In this document: positions 1 to 8,495 of the stretch, one piece after another
Layout of the letters: each line of letters begins with the position of its first letter
How positions within the stretch are numbered: position 1 is the first letter of the stretch
Source: JAFGDI01 sp963667715
GTDB taxonomy: Bacteria > Planctomycetota > Phycisphaerae > Sedimentisphaerales > SM23-30
NCBI GenBank assembly: GCA_963667715.1
Contig: OY763926.1
Location: 4,340,001 to 4,404,000, forward strand
Length of the DNA stretch: 64,000 nucleotides
Direction: 5' to 3'
Notes under the pieces: generated by a model
Databases searched by the model: none
The model's input: the letters and a program-made list of their open reading frames with translations, nothing else
Told to the model about the DNA's origin: nothing
Made by a program: the position numbers and the translations under genes

Positions 1-9
1 ACTACAAAA

Positions 10-15
10 TCTCCT
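10..15 (-). promoter_or_regulatory. Shine-Dalgarno site of a gene starting just off the left edge
   Basis: Read on the minus strand this is AGGAGA, followed by nine bases to the window edge. It lies downstream of the SPFH gene on the same strand, so a co-transcribed gene probably starts at or just beyond base 1. Because hflK-type genes are commonly followed by an hflC-type partner, that is the natural guess, but no coding sequence of it is visible. Confidence 0.4.
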
Positions 16-75
16 GTTATTTTTCATTGCCGTTAAGGCAGGTGTTATTTTTTTATTGGTGATAATTAAGATATC

Positions 76-2034
76 TTAATTCTGTTGTTCGGTGGTATCG
101 ATACCAAGTGAGCCGAACATATCAGGCTTGATATTTTCCTTGAGGTCGAATTCGTAAACCCAGTCATCGACATTATCAGAGGCGATGAGGTACTTTCTGA
201 GGTTAGGCATATACTGGTCAAGGACGGACAGATATTCACGGAGCAGGTAAACATTTTTACCCTTTTCGTAAGCCTTGACATTAGAAGCGAACTTTTTAGA
301 TTCAGCTTCAGCGAGCATCTGTCTTTCCAGCTTATAGGCGTTTGCCTTTGCCTTTGCAACCGAGGCCTGAGCTTCGGCGGCGTTTAGGACCTGATGGGCA
401 AAGCCGTGGGCGAGAAGTATCTTGGTCTGTTTCTGCTGAAGAGCAGAGATAACCTTTTCAAAAGCTTCGGCAACCTTCACCGGCGGGTGAACTGATTTGA
501 TACCGACGAAATCGACATTGACACCGACATTATACTGGGCGAGACTCTTGTTGATATTATCTTTGAGCATCTGAGCTGTTTGGAAACGGCCAGGTCCGAG
601 AATCTGTTCGATATCGTTCTGACTGCAATAGTGTAGAACAGTTCTTTCACAGAGCTGGTTGATAACCTTGTCCGGGTCAATAAAGCTACCCGGCTGATAG
701 CCATAGTTTTCGATATCATTTATATGATACTGGAAGACAACAGCCACGACGAGTTTGTCGAAGAGGTTGTTGGTTACAGTCTTATCGCCGATAGCGACAC
801 CAGCTTTGCGGGCAGGCACAAGGAACGGATATTCCGCTTTCCAGTGATCCTTGGTCCAGAGTACCGGGGTATAATCGTGTATAAGGTTTCCGGCTTCATC
901 TTTTTTCGGTTCGTTTCTTTCGTAACCGACATCAACGGTTTTGATCTGAGAGACAGGGAAACACTTAACCTTATCAATAGGGGCAGGCAGCTTGAAGTGG
1001 AGTCCGGCTTCCCATGGGTTACTAAGGTTGATAGGAGCACCCCATCTTTCGCAGACGGCCTGATTACCGGTTGGCACGATAAAGAAGCAGGTCGAAAGGT
1101 ACAGAACCGATGCCTGAATAAGCAGGAGCATAACGATGTACTTTTCGAGCAGTCTATAGAACCAGGTTTCGGAAACTTTGAAACCGAACTGGTAGTCAAG
1201 AGCATGTGAAGCGGTTCGGAATATGCCGCCGGGCTCGCTGAATAGTCCGAGGAGGCGAGATTCAAAAGCGGCCTGCTGATATTGGCCCTTTATACGCGGT
1301 CTGAAGAAGTCCATGGTGACAATAAGAGCCATTTCCAGACCAAGCAGCATAATGAAAGCTACAATGACTTTTCCGGTAATAATGAGCGGATTGTAAATGG
1401 CGAAAGCAGTAGCAGCTAAAACAGCGGCCACCGCGATGGAGGCGAGAGTGCCACCGATGAGGAATATGCCGCCGGAGCGAAGAGGTCGCCATTCCTCCTG
1501 ACGACTCATACCGATAGTATAACAGGCGAAAAGGAAACTTACGATCGACATACCTGCCATAGCGACGATGGTCTTGCCGAGATCCATGCCGGTTTTGAGG
1601 AGCATATCGCCAGCCTGAGAGAGCTTGACGGCATTTACGATCGGCCATTGCCAGATACTAATAGCGATGAGGTAGACAGCGACGATAATGGCGAAAGATG
1701 GTATGAGCCACTTTTCGATCCATTCGAGTCTACGCTGCTGAACCATAAGCTCGCTTTCCATATCGTTTTCGAAAACCGAAACTCCCCTGCCCTCTTTACG
1801 GAGACGCTGGTATTCCTGAGCTTCGAACTTTTCGGTGTTAGCGAGACGGCGTTGTCTGAACTGAATAATCAGGGCCAACCAAATAGGTATACCGCCAAGA
1901 TATATCCATCCGACTAAACCTACCGCCCTGGCTCCGCTGAACTTATCGAAAAAGAGAGCCAGGAAGAAGAAAATCAAGTTCAATATTAATGCAGCAATTG
2001 ACAGATTTTCTGCACGTTTAGGAGATAACTTCAT
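76..2034 (-). CDS. SPFH/band 7 membrane protein, HflK-like, with an extra N-terminal membrane region
   Basis: The 652-residue protein has a long N-terminal half with about six hydrophobic segments (roughly residues 10-60, 110-130, 155-180, 185-240, 295-320). A band 7/SPFH domain follows (about 310-600), beginning after a membrane segment with the typical VPTGNQAVCERWGAP stretch and ending in an Ala/Lys/Glu-rich coiled region (AEAQASVAKAKANAYKLERQ). HflK family members assemble with HflC on the membrane and restrain FtsH. Classical HflK has one membrane span and about 400 residues, so the multi-span N-terminus is an elaboration. The ATG at 2034 has AAGGA directly in front of it. A ribosome site at the left edge suggests an hflC-like partner outside the window. 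Family is confident, exact role inferred. Confidence 0.8.
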   Translation of the reverse strand: MKLSPKRAENLSIAALILNLIFFFLALFFDKFSGARAVGLVGWIYLGGIPIWLALIIQFRQRRLANTEKFEAQEYQRLRKEGRGVSVFENDMESELMVQQRRLEWIEKWLIPSFAIIVAVYLIAISIWQWPIVNAVKLSQAGDMLLKTGMDLGKTIVAMAGMSIVSFLFACYTIGMSRQEEWRPLRSGGIFLIGGTLASIAVAAVLAATAFAIYNPLIITGKVIVAFIMLLGLEMALIVTMDFFRPRIKGQYQQAAFESRLLGLFSEPGGIFRTASHALDYQFGFKVSETWFYRLLEKYIVMLLLIQASVLYLSTCFFIVPTGNQAVCERWGAPINLSNPWEAGLHFKLPAPIDKVKCFPVSQIKTVDVGYERNEPKKDEAGNLIHDYTPVLWTKDHWKAEYPFLVPARKAGVAIGDKTVTNNLFDKLVVAVVFQYHINDIENYGYQPGSFIDPDKVINQLCERTVLHYCSQNDIEQILGPGRFQTAQMLKDNINKSLAQYNVGVNVDFVGIKSVHPPVKVAEAFEKVISALQQKQTKILLAHGFAHQVLNAAEAQASVAKAKANAYKLERQMLAEAESKKFASNVKAYEKGKNVYLLREYLSVLDQYMPNLRKYLIASDNVDDWVYEFDLKENIKPDMFGSLGIDTTEQQN

Positions 2035-2791
2035 TCCTTAACCTTACTTATAAAATAATTAGTTTACCCGGCGACAAACATAGAAGCCGGAGTATAAAGT
2101 TTATATATAACTCGAAACAATATAATCGAGGTACCAAAATACGTATATGTTACGCTATGTTATCGAGTTTCGTTCTAATAATTCGCCAAATTATAAACGT
2201 TTTTTTCAGTACTGAAAACAGGGTTTTGCAGGTACTACCAAATGTGGTGTGAATTACAATTAAATCTACATATTAATTAGATAAACCAGTTTTTAATAGT
2301 GACTTAAATCTATAAATAATTATTGCAGGCTAGCGTCTTAAAAGACGAGGAAAAGCCGGCAAAAGTCGCATTTTCAGCATAAGCTGTTTATTAACAGTGT
2401 ATTACATAAATAAAAGTAATAAAAACAGTTAGTTTATGTAATATATGAACTAAAACAAAATCTAATCGTAAAAATAACTGTATAAATTTTGAGGATATTA
2501 TATTAGTATAGTTTAACTAAAAAAGCAGGGCTTTTTTGGTACTAAATATATAAAAACCGGTTGTTATTTCAATAGTTAAGATATAAAAACCGAAAATCTT
2601 ACCTATATTATATATGTTTATTACTCCAGAGGGAGCACAATAACTAAAACACTATTTTGGGATATTGCAGTAATAAGAAATAAGAAAAAAGAAATAAGCT
2701 GAGGTATCCGCCTGTGGCGGATCTATTTTAACGCAGGCAAGCCTGCATAAGTAGTTTATAATAATAAGGTTAACTTAGAAAAAATATTAGT
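2035..2791. other. Gene-free AT-rich spacer
   Basis: This 757-base divergent region separates the SPFH gene (minus) from the ABC permease gene (plus). No convincing open frame is seen. It has several short inverted repeats, such as CTCG...CGAG pairs around 2112-2168, and one copy of the dispersed AATAAGCTC repeat at its right end. It presumably holds promoters for both flanking genes, but none is clear enough to call. Confidence 0.6.
2671..2750 (+). repeat. Dispersed repeat family A, copy 1
   Basis: A run of TAATAAGAAATAAG-type words leads into AAATAAGCTGAGGT and a hairpin ATCCGCC/GGCGGAT, then a second small hairpin GCAGGC/GCCTGC. The same layout recurs at 3795, 8431, 9519, 9814, 11221, 11739 (inverted), 16356 and 36316. 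The hairpin sequence varies between copies while the stem is kept. Confidence 0.8.
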
Positions 2792-3775
2792 ATGGTAAAG
2801 AATTGTTTAGCTGTGGCTAGTAATACGTTTACGGAAGCGATCCGTCAGCCGGTATATGTTGTTATAATCTTTGCGACAACGATATTGTTCATGATGTCGC
2901 CGTCGATGGTTATGTTTGGCTTGAGGGAAGATGATCAGCTGTTATGCGATATTGGCTTGTCTAATTTGCTGGTAGCGGGACTATTTATAGCTGTTTTTGC
3001 GGCGTCAACGGTTGTAACGGACGAAATAGATCGAAAAACGGCGTTAACGGTAATATCTAAATCGGTGAGCAGAAACTCATTTGTACTGGGTAAGTTTTTG
3101 GGGATTGTTGGTGCGGTATTATTGGCCGAATATCTGCTGGGGCTGGTATATATGCTGACAATGAGACATGGAGTGCTGGTAAATGCGTCAGATCACGAAG
3201 ATATAACAGTTGTGGTGTTTGGCTATAGCGCTGCGATCATATCATGTTTATATGGAGCGTTCTGTAATTACTTCTATAAATGGCGATTTGGCAGTACCAC
3301 AGTGATATGTGGTTCAATTTTGACCACAATTTCGTTGGTGATACTGTTTTTTATCGATGCGAGATGGCAATATAAGCCAGCGTTGGGTAATTTTCCGATT
3401 CAGCTGTTAGGGCCGCTGGCATTGGTAGTGCTGGCGACAATAGTAATAAGTGCGATAGCGGTAGCGGCAGCGATGCGGTTCAATATGGTTACAACAATGA
3501 TCATTTGCGTACTGACATTTTTGCTGGGGACGATGGTACATTATAAGCTTGGGCCGGTTGTGACACAATCGGATAGCATGGTACAGAGCGCGTTAGCGTG
3601 GGTTGGGCTGGCGATGATACCTTCGATCAATCTATATGTCGTTAGCGATCTGGTATATGAGAGTAAATATCTGCCTAAAGAATATTTCTACAGCTGTGTA
3701 CTGTATACAATATTATATTCGGCGGGCGCGATAACGGCGGCGATGATGTTGTTCCGGAAGAGGGATATAGGGTAG
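2792..3775 (+). CDS. ABC-2 type transporter permease
   Basis: The 327-residue protein has about seven hydrophobic segments and the ABC-2 permease layout: N-terminal TFTEAIRQPVYVVIIFATT, then VVTDEIDRKTALTVISKSVSR, the stretch typical of NatB/gliding-type ABC-2 permeases in which the permease is said to be remade on demand. It would form the membrane channel of an export ABC transporter. No ATP-binding subunit is encoded beside it on either side, which is unusual because these genes normally travel together. The ATG at 2792 has only weak ribosome-site character. Substrate unknown. Confidence 0.75.
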   Translation: MVKNCLAVASNTFTEAIRQPVYVVIIFATTILFMMSPSMVMFGLREDDQLLCDIGLSNLLVAGLFIAVFAASTVVTDEIDRKTALTVISKSVSRNSFVLGKFLGIVGAVLLAEYLLGLVYMLTMRHGVLVNASDHEDITVVVFGYSAAIISCLYGAFCNYFYKWRFGSTTVICGSILTTISLVILFFIDARWQYKPALGNFPIQLLGPLALVVLATIVISAIAVAAAMRFNMVTTMIICVLTFLLGTMVHYKLGPVVTQSDSMVQSALAWVGLAMIPSINLYVVSDLVYESKYLPKEYFYSCVLYTILYSAGAITAAMMLFRKRDIG

Positions 3776-3794
3776 GGATTGCTGGCAATTATTA

Positions 3795-3857
3795 GTAAGA
3801 AGTAACAAGTAACAAGATACAAGCTGTGTTTTCCGCCGGTGGCGGAGGCTATTTTAA
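3795..3857 (+). repeat. Dispersed repeat family A, copy 2
   Basis: AAGAAGTAACAAGTAACAAG words followed by ACAAGCTGTG and a CCGCC/GGCGG hairpin, lying between the permease and protease genes. Confidence 0.75.
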
Positions 3858-3945
3858 AGGATTTCGCTTAATCGTCCTGATGTTAATTGCAGTGGGTAAT
3901 AATGGGGTTGGGTATAAGTAACTTATATATATAGAGAGTAATAAT

Positions 3946-5241
3946 ATGATCAAGAATCAGCGATTCTATGTGCTATTTCTGATAGTAGCGGCTTTATTGA
4001 CGGTAATCAACATAATTAGTGCCAGTACAGCTGATGCATTCGATCCGATGATAGATGTGACGGACCTGGTAGAGAGAAGGTATGTTAAGCCGGTCGAGCA
4101 AAATGCGTTGATCGCTGATGCTATTAATGGTATGTTGAGCGAGCTTGACCCTTATAGCGAATATATTCCGCCGCAATATGAGAGGGAGTTTAATCTTCAG
4201 ACGAGCGGTAATTTTACGGGGATCGGGATAAGTGTTGATCAGAAAGATGATATGATCGTTATTATTACGCCGTTGGAGGATTCTCCGGCGAAGAAGGCTG
4301 GTCTGAAACATGGCGATATAATAGTAGAGATCAATGGTAAGAGTACACAGAACTGGAATATTGCTAAGGCGACTAAGGAGATGGAAGGTGTAGAAGGTCA
4401 GGAGCTGTCGCTGAAGGTATTGCGGGGTGAGGGTGAGCTTAAGTCGTTCAAGATTAAAAGGGAGAAGATCCAGATGCACTCTGTTCGCGGATGGCGGAAG
4501 GATAGTGAGGATAACTGGGACTATACGTTGGATGCGGCGGGGAATATTGGTTATATCCGGATAAGCCAGTTTATCGATAGTACTCTGGATGATTTTAATA
4601 AGCATATAACCGAGCTGCTGGATAATGATATGAAGGGCTTGATACTCGACTTGCGTAGTAATCCGGGCGGGCTGATGTATTCGGCGACTGGGATAATTGA
4701 CAGACTGATCGCACAGGGTAAGATATTATCGACTAAAGGTGAGCATAGCGAAGAGCAGATAATATACGCTTCGGCAGACGATACGCTGCCGGACTTTCAT
4801 ATGATCGTACTGATCGACCAGATGAGTGCATCGGCATCTGAGATAGTGTCAGGAGCTTTGCGAGATCATAAGCGTGCTACGGTGATTGGCAAGCGGTCAT
4901 GGGGTAAAGGGTCGGTACAGCGGACATTTAAGCTGCCAAATGATCGGGGGATGGTGAAGCTGACAACCGATTATTATTATCTGCCGAATGGGACATGTGT
5001 GCATAGGCTGCCGGATGCGAAGAGCTGGGGAGTGGAGCCGGATATTGAAGTTAGTTTTGATATGAGTAAAGGGGAAGAGCTGGCGGAGCTATTGAAGAAG
5101 ATAACGGTTGCAGAAAATACAGAGGGTAAGAACCAGACGGCGAGAGAGCTGCTTAAGCTGGATAATCAGCTGAAGGCGGCGTATGATAAATGTGTTGAGC
5201 TGATAAAGACTGAGCCTGGTATGCAGGCGATCGGGGAATAG
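3946..5241 (+). CDS. S41 carboxyl-terminal processing protease (CtpA/Prc family)
   Basis: The 431-residue protein has an N-terminal signal or anchor segment (residues 8-27), a PDZ domain (about 85-162, starting GNFTGIGISV) and an S41 peptidase core. The core has LILDLRSNPGG (232-242), the SASASE motif carrying the catalytic serine (294-299) and the general-base lysine in WGKGSVQ (Lys321). Such enzymes act outside the cytoplasmic membrane and trim or degrade proteins by recognising C-termini through the PDZ domain. Length is normal for a CtpA/B protein. The ATG at 3946 is preceded by GAGAG eight bases upstream. Substrates cannot be deduced from the neighbours. Confidence 0.93.
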   Translation: MIKNQRFYVLFLIVAALLTVINIISASTADAFDPMIDVTDLVERRYVKPVEQNALIADAINGMLSELDPYSEYIPPQYEREFNLQTSGNFTGIGISVDQKDDMIVIITPLEDSPAKKAGLKHGDIIVEINGKSTQNWNIAKATKEMEGVEGQELSLKVLRGEGELKSFKIKREKIQMHSVRGWRKDSEDNWDYTLDAAGNIGYIRISQFIDSTLDDFNKHITELLDNDMKGLILDLRSNPGGLMYSATGIIDRLIAQGKILSTKGEHSEEQIIYASADDTLPDFHMIVLIDQMSASASEIVSGALRDHKRATVIGKRSWGKGSVQRTFKLPNDRGMVKLTTDYYYLPNGTCVHRLPDAKSWGVEPDIEVSFDMSKGEELAELLKKITVAENTEGKNQTARELLKLDNQLKAAYDKCVELIKTEPGMQAIGE

Positions 5242-5250
5242 AGTTTTTGA

Positions 5251-5315
5251 TCCACAGATTTATTTAAAATGGGTTCGCTGGGGCGAACTGCTGATTGATT
5301 AATTTACACAGATTG
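5251..5315 (+). repeat. Dispersed repeat family C, copy 1
   Basis: ATCCACAGATTT, then a GTTCGC/GCGAAC hairpin, then TTGATTAATTTACACAGATT. The same frame recurs at 45101, and at the left of each tandem unit at 52507, 52751 and 53299. Confidence 0.75.
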
Positions 5316-5340
5316 AAGAATAATAATTAATAATATTTCT

Positions 5341-5375
5341 CGCAAAGGCGCAAGGTGCTTCGCACCCGCAAAGGA
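5341..5375 (+). repeat. Short dispersed repeat family E (CGCAAAGGCGCAAGG type)
   Basis: CGCAAAGGCGCAAGG followed by a GGTGC/GCACC hairpin and CGCAAAGG. Related words occur near 6335, 49713 and 53595. CGCAAAGACGC-type repeats are common intergenic elements in many environmental bacteria. Confidence 0.55.
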
Positions 5376-5396
5376 GAAGTCTAAGAAGAGGTACCC

Positions 5397-5693
5397 TTAA
5401 TATATTTTTATACCTACCCTGGCGATATGTTCGAGTAACGGTTCGGAACTAATAGATGCCATAGCTTTTACATCGAACTGCTGAGGGAACGGGAGCTCTT
5501 CCAGCTCAGAGGCAACCTTTTGGGCAGTCAAAGCAGATAGCGAACCTTCAAGAGCGATATCAATATCAGAACGGTCAGTATAACAGCCTTTGGCCCTGGA
5601 ACCAAAAATATACGCACCAGTTACTTCTAAGTGGTTAGTTAGAACATCTGTAATCTGTTTAAGCTGCTGTTCATTTAGTCCGCAAGAGTTCAA
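5397..5693 (-). CDS. mntA: MNT-type minimal nucleotidyltransferase, antitoxin of a HEPN/MNT pair
   Basis: About 98 residues forming a minimal nucleotidyltransferase domain with the GSX10DXD signature (GSRAKG, then SDIDIAL). In characterised MntA/HepT (type VII) systems this enzyme transfers AMP from ATP to a tyrosine of the HEPN toxin and so silences it. I favour the TTG at 5693: it overlaps the stop of the HEPN gene as TTGA and has a GGGGG ribosome site about seven bases upstream. A GTG at 5720 would add nine residues. The gene lies directly behind its HEPN partner, as expected for a translationally coupled pair. Family confident; antitoxin role inferred from family and context. Confidence 0.82.
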   Translation of the reverse strand: MNSCGLNEQQLKQITDVLTNHLEVTGAYIFGSRAKGCYTDRSDIDIALEGSLSALTAQKVASELEELPFPQQFDVKAMASISSEPLLEHIARVGIKIY

Positions 5694-6106
5694 GCTTGAG
5701 CCCCCTTCTCTATAAACCACTTATGTAGATTATGCAGAACAGGAAAATACTGTTTGTTTATTGCAGTAGTAACATTTTCAAATATTTCAGAGTCATAGGT
5801 GTGTGATAGTAAATTGCGGTGATTGAGCATATCGATCCAGATATCACCATCAGGAATTACCCGGGCAGCATAAGCTGTTTTGATAACATTTCTGGGAGTG
5901 ACGGGGTCTATCAGCTGGCCTTCATACTCCATATAGTCTTTCAGGGTTTTCCAGGCTAGTTCAAGAGCATATTCAAACCGCTGTACCATTCCTTCTTTTT
6001 CGAGGTCAGACAGGCAAGAAACACCCATGTCAATCGGCTCCTGCAGTAAGTTCACAGCCCGGTCAAAATTTGCAAAACGCTGTTTCCATCTGATGTCTTC
6101 TTCCAT
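5690..6106 (-). CDS. hepT: HEPN-domain toxin (HepT / HI0074 family)
   Basis: About 138 residues, predicted all-helical, with the HEPN active-site motif RNLLSHTY (RX4HXY; Arg99, His104, Tyr106 counted from the upstream ATG). In type VII systems the Arg/His pair gives RNase activity and the tyrosine is the residue AMPylated by MntA. HI0074-type proteins have also been described as nucleotidyltransferase substrate-binding subunits. The ATG at 6106 is preferred because AGGAG lies seven bases upstream; the ATG two codons earlier would touch that site. It overlaps the mntA start by four bases. The intact RX4HXY motif argues for an active toxin. Confidence 0.83.
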   Translation of the reverse strand: MEEDIRWKQRFANFDRAVNLLQEPIDMGVSCLSDLEKEGMVQRFEYALELAWKTLKDYMEYEGQLIDPVTPRNVIKTAYAARVIPDGDIWIDMLNHRNLLSHTYDSEIFENVTTAINKQYFPVLHNLHKWFIEKGAQA

Positions 6107-6456
6107 AGCCATACTCCTGATTAAAAATCTTATAAATGTACATTTATATTATATAGTCATAAAAAGAAACAGGCAAGCTGGAAATAATTGCTGGTACTTT
6201 ATGTATTATGTGAAAGATAATTGATTGCGGGAATGGACGTGCACGGATGGGTAAGCAGGAGTAAGACGCAACCAGAATGTAAGAATATTAATCCACAGAT
6301 TAAAGAAGAGGATTTAAGAGTTAAATGCGAAGGCGCGAAGAGATGGTTGGCGGTTCAGGGTGTTAGGGAGAAGGAGTGAGACGCAAGATTTTGCGTCTCT
6401 ACGTTAAGTAATGTAATACTAAGAATCACAAGTCACGATGTGCTTTGGAGCTTGTG
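6107..6456. other. Gene-free spacer with several repeat fragments
   Basis: This spacer holds no convincing gene. It contains fragments related to families C and E (ATCCACAGATT near 6293, GCGAAGGCGCGAAG near 6333). It also has a strong hairpin AGACGCAA/TTGCGTCT at about 6379-6399, a widespread GTAGAGACGC-type element. A diverged REP1-like hairpin (CACAAG/CTTGTG, about 6411-6461) touches the stop codon of the downstream sigma-factor gene. Confidence 0.6.
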
Positions 6457-6461
6457 CTACT
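6411..6461 (+). repeat. REP1-like element, diverged copy at the 3' end of the sigma gene
   Basis: AATACTAAGAATCACAAG ... CTTGTGCTAC matches the outer parts of the REP1 family (12731, 13466, 15462, 38363) but has a longer inner loop. The TAG stop of the sigma-factor gene (6457-6459) lies inside its GTGCTAC end. Confidence 0.6.
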
Positions 6462-8427
6462 TATTGATTAGTTGTTTTAGCCAGTAGGTTGTTGGGGGTT
6501 GGGTGGTTATGTTTTGGTTGAGAGTGGGTTCGGGGTGGGTGAATAGTTTTTCTTTGCCTTCTATGTTCTGTAGGTAGTGGAAGTTTATTTTGCCGTAAGA
6601 TCTATCGCCGACTCGAGCTTCGATGGAGCGGATAAGGTCGTCGTATCGGTTTATGTCGAAGATGAGGGTTGGGGTCTGGAATCTTCCGAATGGGTATAGG
6701 ATGACTTTGCCGTCGGTGTCGATATCGAGTTTTATCTCGAAGTAAATCTGGCAGGCGGCGGCGTCACGTACGAGCGAATCGATAAAGGCGAAGCCCATCC
6801 ATTGACGAGGCAGGCAGGTATAGAGCGAGTTGTCGGGATAGAAGGTGCTCTTGCCGTCGATGATCAATTCTGACGGGTGGCCGTCGGTGTAGTCTATGAG
6901 CTTATCGTCGCCGATCTCCAGGTATAGCCAAGGCTGGCAGGGTTGATATTGGTTATAGACAAAAGGAACCCTGCCCTGGCCGGAGACTGGTTTACCGAAG
7001 AATTCGCCGGAGATTTGATAGTAGGTCCAGCCGCGTTTGTGCATCTGGTCACGTTTATCAACGGTATGTGAGAAGCTCTTGGGCCAATCGGCTGAGATAC
7101 TGTCACGGGAAAGATCGTTATAGCTGAATCGGGTCTGGATATTGTGATAGTCTTCGGCCCGGTTATCATTTCTGAAATACAGGCATTCATCGAAGAAGCT
7201 GCGTTTAGTGGTAACACGACGATCAAGCCCTACGCAGGTATCCATAAAAGCAGCAACCTGGGGCAAATCGGTGGGCAGTATGAACATACGGAGCGGATCG
7301 TTGGTGATAAAGAGAGTATCGGTGCCGGATTCGTAATAGTAATAGCCGCTGCCGTCCTGGAGCCATTGGCAGAGATTGGTACCGGCCATATCTTTGCGAT
7401 GCATAAAGCGGATCATAGCACCGTCTGGGCCGTCGGGGAAGAATATTTTATGTTCGTATAGGCCGTGAGACTTGTATCTCAGGTTGGTCTGGACATCGTC
7501 CATGTTAATAGGCAGCGAGGTTTGCGGATCGAGTCCGGCGAGCGGGATGGGAGTGCCATCATCGATGAGCTCGAGGCCGAGTAGCGTATAATGGATACTG
7601 CTGACATTATGGCGGCCCATGAGCAGGTCGATAAGGCCGACGGAGAGAGCGGTAATGGCAACGGCGGTTGCGGTGATCTTGCCGATATTAGCAGAGATGT
7701 ATGCGTAATAGCGGGTGATGGTATTTACGATCGGCAGGCCGGAGCCGGCACCAGTTATGATCTGTTCTGAAACGGCAATTGTACTGGCGGCGGCCTGGGT
7801 CTGGGCGGTGACCTTGCCGAAAAAGATAAGAGCGAGAACGAGCGACGAGCTGGTGAACCCCTGTTTTTTGAGCGAGCGTCTGACAGCCTGTAGGCCGCGA
7901 TGGAAATTTACGCGGGCGCTAACCTCGCTAATCTCGAGAACGGAGCCAATCTCTCGGAAGCTCATATTTTCAAAGCAGCGAAGTGATATGGCCTGACGCT
8001 GGCAAGGGTTGAGTCGGGATACGGCCTGTTTGATAGTGTCGGTAAGTTCACGGTTCATGAGTCTGGAGTCGGGACTATCGCCGGATACCGCTTTTTCGAT
8101 GAGCATATCCTGAAAGCTGAATACTTTTTTATGCTTGGCATTTTTTCGATAGTAATCGATGATAGAGTTTGACGCGATACGGAATAGCCAGGACCAGAAT
8201 GCGGAGGGTTCTTTCAGGGTGCCGATCTTTTTAATGAAGATGATCAGAGTATCCTGCAGGACATCGTCAGTTACATTATCGTCGAGCGTACTACGGTAGA
8301 TATAGGTACGGAGCCTGAGCGAAACCTTATTGGCAAGGTCGTGACAGGCTGGGACGTTGCCGTCGATGGCCTTTTCGATCAGTTCGTTAAGAGCTGGGTC
8401 GGTAGATTTTGTATCGGTTGGGGGCAT
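6457..8427 (-). CDS. ECF-type sigma-70 factor fused to a membrane segment and a C-terminal sensor-like domain
   Basis: The protein is about 656 residues. Sigma region 2 (about residues 50-105, with DDVLQDTLIIFIKKI and FWSWLFRIASNSIIDYYRK) and region 4 (about 145-195, CQRQAISLRCFENMSFREIG) form a complete ECF sigma factor. Two hydrophobic segments follow (about 204-213 and 258-280), then nearly 370 residues of uncharacterised, probably exported, domain. An extracytoplasmic sensor fused to a sigma factor would remove the need for a separate anti-sigma. I chose the ATG at 8427 because upstream codons lie in repeat A copy 3. The stop lies in a REP-like element. The secreted protein encoded just upstream on the same strand may be its partner. 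Confidence 0.8.
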   Translation of the reverse strand: MPPTDTKSTDPALNELIEKAIDGNVPACHDLANKVSLRLRTYIYRSTLDDNVTDDVLQDTLIIFIKKIGTLKEPSAFWSWLFRIASNSIIDYYRKNAKHKKVFSFQDMLIEKAVSGDSPDSRLMNRELTDTIKQAVSRLNPCQRQAISLRCFENMSFREIGSVLEISEVSARVNFHRGLQAVRRSLKKQGFTSSSLVLALIFFGKVTAQTQAAASTIAVSEQIITGAGSGLPIVNTITRYYAYISANIGKITATAVAITALSVGLIDLLMGRHNVSSIHYTLLGLELIDDGTPIPLAGLDPQTSLPINMDDVQTNLRYKSHGLYEHKIFFPDGPDGAMIRFMHRKDMAGTNLCQWLQDGSGYYYYESGTDTLFITNDPLRMFILPTDLPQVAAFMDTCVGLDRRVTTKRSFFDECLYFRNDNRAEDYHNIQTRFSYNDLSRDSISADWPKSFSHTVDKRDQMHKRGWTYYQISGEFFGKPVSGQGRVPFVYNQYQPCQPWLYLEIGDDKLIDYTDGHPSELIIDGKSTFYPDNSLYTCLPRQWMGFAFIDSLVRDAAACQIYFEIKLDIDTDGKVILYPFGRFQTPTLIFDINRYDDLIRSIEARVGDRSYGKINFHYLQNIEGKEKLFTHPEPTLNQNITTQPPTTYWLKQLINK

Positions 8428-8430
8428 GTT

Positions 8431-8495
8431 AAAGTAACAAGTAATAAGTAACAAGAAATAAGCTCAGGTTTCGCCCTTTGGGCGATGCTAATTAA
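8431..8495 (+). repeat. Dispersed repeat family A, copy 3
   Basis: AAAGTAACAAGTAATAAG words, AAATAAGCTCAGGT and a CGCCC/GGGCG hairpin. It fills the gap between the sigma-factor gene and its upstream neighbour and reaches the neighbour's last codons. Confidence 0.8.

Noticed and set aside
724..1265. Overlapping open frames inside the SPFH gene
   Set aside because: Both are shadows of the coding frame on the minus strand, with no domain or start signal.
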